From assembly GCA_013361075.1 (NCBI GenBank), contig JABWAJ010000118.1, positions 1 through 11,848 of the forward strand: a stretch of DNA of 11,848 nucleotides, written 5' to 3'. The stretch comes from Saprospiraceae bacterium (GTDB lineage: Bacteria > Bacteroidota > Bacteroidia > Chitinophagales > Saprospiraceae). Positions 7,503 through 11,848 of this stretch are shown here, one piece after another (positions within the stretch are counted from its first letter, which is position 1; each line of letters opens with the position of its first letter). The position numbers and the translations under genes were made by a program. Below the pieces are notes generated by a model, which was not told where the DNA came from, searched no databases, and saw only the letters and a program-made list of their open reading frames with translations.

Positions 7503-8297
7503 ATGAGATATGAAATAAAAAACGACGACCGGTTCAAGTACATTGAAACCGAAGGCGGGAAAGAAAACTTGCTGCTGCTGCACGGGCTGTTTGGCGCGCT
7601 CAGCAACTTTGAGGGGATCATCGACCGTTTTTCCAACGTTTATAATGTAATTGTGCCTTTGCTTCCCATCTTTGAGCTGCCCATCAGGAAGCTTTCTGTT
7701 ACGGGGCTTGTTGATCACGTTGCTGATTTTGTCAACTACAAAGGCTACGACCACATTCATGTTTTGGGCAATTCACTTGGGGGCCACATCGCGTTGCTCT
7801 ACACCTTGTCTTACCCGGAAAAAGTCAGGTCGGTCATCCTTACGGGAAGTTCCGGCCTCTTTGAAAGTGCAATGGGCAGTAGTTTTCCTAAACGGGGCGA
7901 CTATGAGTTCATTAAAAAAAAGACTCAAAGTACTTTTTACGACCCGAATGTGGCTTCCAAAGAGTTGATTGATGAAGTCTTTGATACGGTTAATGACCGC
8001 AATAAGGCCATTCGGATCATCGCCACTGCCAAATCGGCTGTGCGACACAACCTCGGCGACCGGCTGCACCAGATCAAAGCACCTGTATTGTTGGTTTGGG
8101 GCAAGCAGGATCAAATCACCCCCCCTTTTGTAGGAGAACAGTTTCACCAGTTGATTGCCAATTCAAAATTAGTTTTTCTGGATCATTGCGGCCACGCCCC
8201 CATGATGGAGCACCAGGATGTATTCAATGAGCACCTGGCTGCGTTTCTTTCGGAAACCACATACGCTGCCGAGCTTGCAGCTACCGGAAAAATTTGA
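7503..8297 (+). CDS. Alpha/beta-fold hydrolase, substrate unknown
   Basis: This encodes a cytoplasmic protein of 264 residues, the usual length for a one-domain member of the family. It has the oxyanion-loop motif LLHGLFG (25-31), the nucleophile elbow GNSLGG with Ser91, the acid Asp203 in GKQDQITP, and the catalytic His231 in CGHAP. The triad is therefore complete. Residues about 120-180 form the variable helical cap that sets the substrate. The family covers esterases, C-C hydrolases, haloperoxidase-like enzymes and lactonases, and nothing here singles out one. The start ATG is chosen because the promoter lies 29 bp upstream. The protein ends with an Ala-rich extension. No co-transcribed partner is evident: the next gene is 131 bp away, past a hairpin. 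Confidence 0.92.
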   Translation: MRYEIKNDDRFKYIETEGGKENLLLLHGLFGALSNFEGIIDRFSNVYNVIVPLLPIFELPIRKLSVTGLVDHVADFVNYKGYDHIHVLGNSLGGHIALLYTLSYPEKVRSVILTGSSGLFESAMGSSFPKRGDYEFIKKKTQSTFYDPNVASKELIDEVFDTVNDRNKAIRIIATAKSAVRHNLGDRLHQIKAPVLLVWGKQDQITPPFVGEQFHQLIANSKLVFLDHCGHAPMMEHQDVFNEHLAAFLSETTYAAELAATGKI

Positions 8298-8308
8298 TGA
8301 ATAGGCAA

Positions 8309-8340
8309 TTTTGGAGGGGATTTCCGCAATAATAATTTAG
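8309..8340 (+). promoter_or_regulatory. Possible promoter for the M1 aminopeptidase gene
   Basis: TTTTG at 8309-8313 is followed after 19 nt by TAATTTAG (8333-8340), which has one mismatch to TAnnTTTG. If real, transcription starts near 8347 and the hairpin at 8356-8388 lies in the leader. If not, the aminopeptidase is read from the hydrolase promoter. Confidence 0.35.
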
Positions 8341-8355
8341 CAATCACAATTATAG

Positions 8356-8388
8356 ATGCCCGGTGTGCTATCAGATAAGCCCGGGCAT
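8356..8388 (+). terminator. GC-rich hairpin: weak terminator or mRNA leader structure
   Basis: A perfect 8 bp stem (ATGCCCGG with CCGGGCAT) encloses a 17 nt loop. The sequence after it (TGTGTTTATCTT) is U-rich but broken. It may end the hydrolase transcript, or stand in the 5' leader of the aminopeptidase mRNA, since the candidate promoter is just upstream. Confidence 0.4.
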
Positions 8389-8428
8389 TGTGTTTATCTT
8401 AAACAGACCAATCAATCTTCGTAAAGTT

Positions 8429-11059
8429 ATGAAACATTTGTTGCTGCTCCTGGCCTTCATTGGAATGATGACCGGATGTAAAACACCCCAAACGACCGTT
8501 TCTGCCTCCGTAGAAACTATGGAGGAAAGGAATCTGGATACCCTTGAGGTCACCAGCCCTTTTTATGACCCGGCTGAAACAACGGATGCAATGCCGGAAG
8601 ACAACCTGCCGCTTGCACCCTACAATGCCAGCGCAACCCGCGAAAATGATTTGTTGCACGTAAAATTAGACCTTCGGTTTGACTGGGAAAAAGAGCAGGT
8701 GCTTGGCAAAGCTACGCTGAAACTGAAGCCGTATTTTTATCCTGCCAGTTCGGTAACGTTGGATGCAAAAGGATTTGACATACAAAAAGTCACTTTTGAA
8801 GGCAGCAACCAACCTTTAAAGTATACTTACGAAAACGACCAGCTCGTCATTCAATTGGGCCGACTCTTCAACAGAAACGAACAATACAGCCTGTACATCG
8901 AATACGTCGCTCAGCCTGCTGAAACCGGTGGCAGTGCAGCCATCACTTCCAACCAGGGACTCTTTTTTATCAACCCGCGCGGAGAAGAAACCGACAAACC
9001 CCGTCAGATCTGGAGCCAGGGCGAAACCGAATGGAACTCCCGTTGGTTCCCGGTTATTGATAAACCCAATGAGCGTTGTACACAGGAAATGTACCTGACC
9101 GTTGAGGATCAGTTCAAAACCCTTTCCAACGGATTGCTGGTTTCTTCTAAAAAAAATGCGGATGGCACCCGAACGGATTACTGGAAAATGGACCAGCCGC
9201 ATGCCCCATACCTGTTCATGATCGCTGTCGGGGATTTTGCCGTGGTAAAAGATACCTGGAATGGCATCCCGCTTGAATATTATGTAGAGCCAAAATTCAA
9301 AGACCACGCAAAGCGTATTTTTGCATATACGCCCGAACTTCTGTCTTTTTTCTCTAAAAAAACCGGGCTAAAATATCCCTGGCCGAAATTTTCGCAGATT
9401 GTGGTGCGCGATTATGTCTCCGGTGCGATGGAAAATACAACGGCTGTCATCTATGGCGAATTTTTGCAACAAACCACCCGCGACCTGATTGACAACCGGA
9501 CCAATGAAAAAATTGTAGCGCACGAAATGTTTCACCACTGGTTTGGCGATTATGTAACCACCGAAAGCTGGGCTAACCTGACCCTGAATGAAGGGTTTGC
9601 CAACTACAGCGAGTACCTGTGGCTCGAACACAAATATGGTGCAGATGAAGCCGATTATCACCTGCTTGAAGAATGGAACGGCTACTTCGGGTCGGCGCAA
9701 AGCGACGTTCACCCACTGATCCACTACCGCTATGCCGACAAAGAAGATATGTTCGATGCGCACAGCTACAACAAAGGCGGATCGGTTTTGCACATGCTGC
9801 GCAACTATATCGGCGATGAAGCTTTCTGGCTGGCGCTGGGCAATTACCTGAAAGAGCATGCCTACAAACCGGTCGAGGTGCACGATCTGCGCCTGGCATT
9901 TGAAGAGGTGACAGGCCAGGACCTGAATTGGTTCTTTGACCAATGGTATTTCGACAAAGGCCACCCGATGCTGAACGTATCTTTTGATTATGACGAAAAT
10001 ACGAAAACAGCAGTGGTCAATGTGGAACAAATTCAGGACCCGGCCAAAATGCGGCCTGTGTTTGATTTGCCCATCGCTCTGGACATTTACTTAGGCGCCG
10101 GCAAACCCGAACGGCACAATATCCGGCTGAATGAACGGGCACAAATGTTTACGTTTGAGGTGAATGAACGCCCTAAGTTGATGGTTTTTGATGCAGAACA
10201 CACCCTGCTTGGTGTGGTGGAAGACAACAAATCGGAAGAGGAGCTTGCTTTTCAGTATCAGAATGCACCTAAATTATACGACCGCTATGAAGCCATCCAA
10301 CTTTTGGCATACACCGAAACCGATGTGGCCAAAGCCGTATTCAAAGCCGCACTGAAAGATAAATTCTGGGGCATTCGGCTTTCAGCCATCGAACTGGCAG
10401 AAATAGACGGGGAAGCAGATCTGGCCATATTACGCCAAATGGCCGAATCCGATTCGCATTCTTCCGTTCGCGCAACGGCATTCCTCAAACTCAGCGAATT
10501 ACAGGATGCCGGAGGGGTACCATTTGCTAAAAGAGCCATTGCAAAAGATTCTTCCTATACTGTGATTTCTTCTGCATTAGAAATGCTGAATGCGCTGGAC
10601 AAAACGGCTGCTCTTGAGGCCGCAAAAGGTCTGGAAAACGAAACAAACAGTGATATTCTCGGTGCAATAGCCACTATGTATGCCGAAAGTGAGGATTTGA
10701 AATTCTTGCCGTTTTTTGAACGCAACCTTGAGACTGCGGATGGTTTTGGCGCCATTGCCTTTTTCTCAGGTTATGGAAAACTGGCAACAAAAGGCCCGGC
10801 AACTACCGGTGAACAAGCTACGGCGAAACTGAAAGCCATCGCAGTCAATATGGGCCAGTCGCCCTGGAGGCGCGTGGCAGCCACGCGCACCTTGTTTGAA
10901 ATGAAAATGCACTACGGAGAAAAGAGCCAGACTGCCCGCGACGCGGAAAAAACAACGCTAGATAATTTGGTCACCGCTATTGAAAAAATGTTGGAGGACA
11001 TCAAATCGGCGGAAACAGAACCGCAGATTAAAGCGCTGTACGAACAGTTTTCACAGTAG
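8429..11059 (+). CDS. M1-family zinc aminopeptidase, lipoprotein, with C-terminal helical repeats
   Basis: This encodes 876 residues from ATG 8429. An upstream GTG at 8363 would bury the signal sequence, so it was rejected. The lipobox MMTGC gives lipidated Cys17, so the enzyme is membrane-anchored outside the cytoplasm. Residues about 70-270 form the M1 N-terminal beta domain. The catalytic domain has the exopeptidase motif GAMEN (332-336), the zinc motif HEMFH (His365, Glu366, His369) and the third ligand Glu388, exactly HEXXH-X18-E. Tyr447 in SYNKGG is the likely transition-state stabiliser. Every key residue is present, so it should release N-terminal amino acids from peptides. Residues about 617-876 are helical units that look HEAT-like (for example RYEAIQLLAY, GIRLSAIELA, SVRATAFLKL). 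The substrates are unknown; nutrient peptides are the simplest guess. Confidence 0.95.
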   Translation: MKHLLLLLAFIGMMTGCKTPQTTVSASVETMEERNLDTLEVTSPFYDPAETTDAMPEDNLPLAPYNASATRENDLLHVKLDLRFDWEKEQVLGKATLKLKPYFYPASSVTLDAKGFDIQKVTFEGSNQPLKYTYENDQLVIQLGRLFNRNEQYSLYIEYVAQPAETGGSAAITSNQGLFFINPRGEETDKPRQIWSQGETEWNSRWFPVIDKPNERCTQEMYLTVEDQFKTLSNGLLVSSKKNADGTRTDYWKMDQPHAPYLFMIAVGDFAVVKDTWNGIPLEYYVEPKFKDHAKRIFAYTPELLSFFSKKTGLKYPWPKFSQIVVRDYVSGAMENTTAVIYGEFLQQTTRDLIDNRTNEKIVAHEMFHHWFGDYVTTESWANLTLNEGFANYSEYLWLEHKYGADEADYHLLEEWNGYFGSAQSDVHPLIHYRYADKEDMFDAHSYNKGGSVLHMLRNYIGDEAFWLALGNYLKEHAYKPVEVHDLRLAFEEVTGQDLNWFFDQWYFDKGHPMLNVSFDYDENTKTAVVNVEQIQDPAKMRPVFDLPIALDIYLGAGKPERHNIRLNERAQMFTFEVNERPKLMVFDAEHTLLGVVEDNKSEEELAFQYQNAPKLYDRYEAIQLLAYTETDVAKAVFKAALKDKFWGIRLSAIELAEIDGEADLAILRQMAESDSHSSVRATAFLKLSELQDAGGVPFAKRAIAKDSSYTVISSALEMLNALDKTAALEAAKGLENETNSDILGAIATMYAESEDLKFLPFFERNLETADGFGAIAFFSGYGKLATKGPATTGEQATAKLKAIAVNMGQSPWRRVAATRTLFEMKMHYGEKSQTARDAEKTTLDNLVTAIEKMLEDIKSAETEPQIKALYEQFSQ

Positions 11060-11074
11060 CGGATTGGCCTTCAT

Positions 11075-11099
11075 GCTCCCCGTCAAATTGTTGGGGAGC
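11075..11099. repeat. Short hairpin after the aminopeptidase gene
   Basis: A perfect 7 bp inverted repeat (GCTCCCC with GGGGAGC) has an 11 nt loop and starts 16 bp after the stop codon. No T-run follows on either strand, so it is not a standard terminator. It may protect the mRNA 3' end or be chance. Confidence 0.4.
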
Positions 11100-11144
11100 C
11101 AGAAATGACAGGCTACCCGGAGATTATTTTCAGCAAATTGCAGC

Positions 11145-11196
11145 ATAAAATGAAAGAAGTCATATCGAGTTTTCGATATGACTTCTTTCATTTTAT
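11145..11196. terminator. Perfect 24 bp hairpin, bidirectional terminator between convergent genes
   Basis: The arms 11145-11168 and 11173-11196 are complementary at all 24 positions, with a GTTT loop. The stem base is A/T-rich (ATAAAATG with CATTTTAT), so each transcript ends in a U-rich arm. It lies 86 bp past the aminopeptidase stop and 22 bp past the recA stop, where both genes need termination. The stem is long and AT-rich for a terminator. Confidence 0.7.
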
Positions 11197-11217
11197 CTAA
11201 ACATCTTCAACCGATGA

Positions 11218-11848
11218 TCATTCATCGCTGTCCATGTCTCCGTCTTTAATGGGTACTTTTTTCGGGCCGCCGCTTGCTGCGATCTGCGCTTTGATCTTCA
11301 CTTCCATTTCATCGGCAACTTCCGGGTTGTCGAGCAGAAACTGGCGGGCAGCTTCCCTGCCTTGTGCAATTTTTGCACCATTGTAGCTGTACCACGCGCC
11401 GCTTTTTTCGACTACGTTGTATTCGACACCAAGGTCAACGATTTCGCCAGATTTGGAGATGCCCTCCCCAAAAATAATGTCGAATTCCGCTGTGCGGAAA
11501 GGTGGTGCCAGTTTGTTTTTCACCACTTTCACCTTAACGTGGTTGCCAATCAGGTTGCCTTCTTTATCTTTAATGGCAGCGCCGGATTTGCGGATATCAA
11601 GTCGGACGGAAGCATAAAACTTCAGAGCATTACCACCGGTTGTTGTTTCGGGGTTGCCAAACATGACGCCGATTTTTTCGCGCAACTGGTTGATAAAAAT
11701 GCAGCAACAACCGGTTTTGCCAATGGTAGCTGTCAGTTTTCGCATGGCCTGCGACATCAACCGCGCCTGAAGGCCCATTTTGGAATCCCCCATTTCACCT
11801 TCGATTTCGGCTTTTGGCACCAGGGCTGCAACCGAGTCAATGACAATG
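11218..11848 (-). CDS. recA: RecA recombinase, C-terminal part (5' end outside the window)
   Basis: The frame runs in from the right edge, so only the last 209 residues are visible. They begin at the Walker B strand IVIDSVAALVP, followed by KAEIEGEMGDS (loop L1 side). The INQLREKIG segment, loop L2 (FGNPETTTGGNALKFYAS) and the AWYSYNG / GREAARQFL parts of the C-terminal domain follow. The ending is a short acidic tail (KDGDMDSDE). RecA binds single-stranded DNA and ATP, drives strand exchange, and activates the SOS response where LexA is present. No intein or insertion is seen in the visible part. The segment before FINQ has three consecutive cysteines (GCCCIF), where E. coli RecA has hydrophobic residues. 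The Walker A region and the start are not in the window. Confidence 0.97.
   Translation of the reverse strand, partial: IVIDSVAALVPKAEIEGEMGDSKMGLQARLMSQAMRKLTATIGKTGCCCIFINQLREKIGVMFGNPETTTGGNALKFYASVRLDIRKSGAAIKDKEGNLIGNHVKVKVVKNKLAPPFRTAEFDIIFGEGISKSGEIVDLGVEYNVVEKSGAWYSYNGAKIAQGREAARQFLLDNPEVADEMEVKIKAQIAASGGPKKVPIKDGDMDSDE

Noticed and set aside
8816..10030. Long minus-strand frames (163 and 220 codons) inside the aminopeptidase gene
   Set aside because: They are antisense to intact GAMEN and HEXXH motifs; such frames arise from the codon bias of the real gene.
11600..11760. Triple cysteine in RecA as a special redox site
   Set aside because: I cannot compare enough homologues from memory; cysteines at this hydrophobic strand may be normal in Bacteroidota.

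Overview
The window looks like chromosomal DNA of a Bacteroidota bacterium. The evidence is a protein with a type IX secretion (T9SS) C-terminal sorting tail, five exported or lipoprotein genes, upstream sequences without Shine-Dalgarno motifs, several promoter matches to the Bacteroidota consensus (-33 TTG / -7 TAnnTTTG), and a Bacteroidota-like RecA. A saprospirian lineage is a guess; the sequence does not fix the family.

Layout: (1) 81-2564 (+) is a large secreted T9SS cargo of unknown function. Its stop codon abuts a 160 bp palindromic, MITE-like element (2562-2725), which sits between the gene and a strong terminator (2745-2792). (2) 2824-4746 (-) is a GCS2-type glutamate-cysteine-ligase-like enzyme fused to a CBS pair. 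(3) 4889-5422 (+) and 5428-6288 (-) are two unrelated lipoprotein genes, tail to tail with only 5 bp between them. The second contains C8 and G9 tracts. (4) 6387-7148 (-) is an OmpA/Pal-like coiled-coil lipoprotein with its own terminator. The T-run of that terminator coincides with the -33 element of the next gene's promoter. (5) 7503-8297 (+) is an alpha/beta hydrolase with a very good promoter match, divergent from the ompA-like gene across a 354 bp spacer. (6) 8429-11059 (+) is an M1 zinc aminopeptidase lipoprotein with a C-terminal helical-repeat extension. (7) 11218-11848 (-) is the C-terminal part of recA, cut by the window edge. It converges on the aminopeptidase across a perfect 24 bp hairpin.

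Most genes appear to be single transcription units rather than one operon. The shared theme is the cell envelope: a T9SS cargo, four predicted lipoproteins (one of them a peptidase and one a peptidoglycan-binding OmpA domain), next to two cytoplasmic enzymes and recA. No defence system, CRISPR array, tRNA or rRNA is visible. The points most worth following are the MITE-like insertion that appears to have landed exactly in a stop codon, the GCS2-CBS fusion, and the unclassified T9SS cargo.
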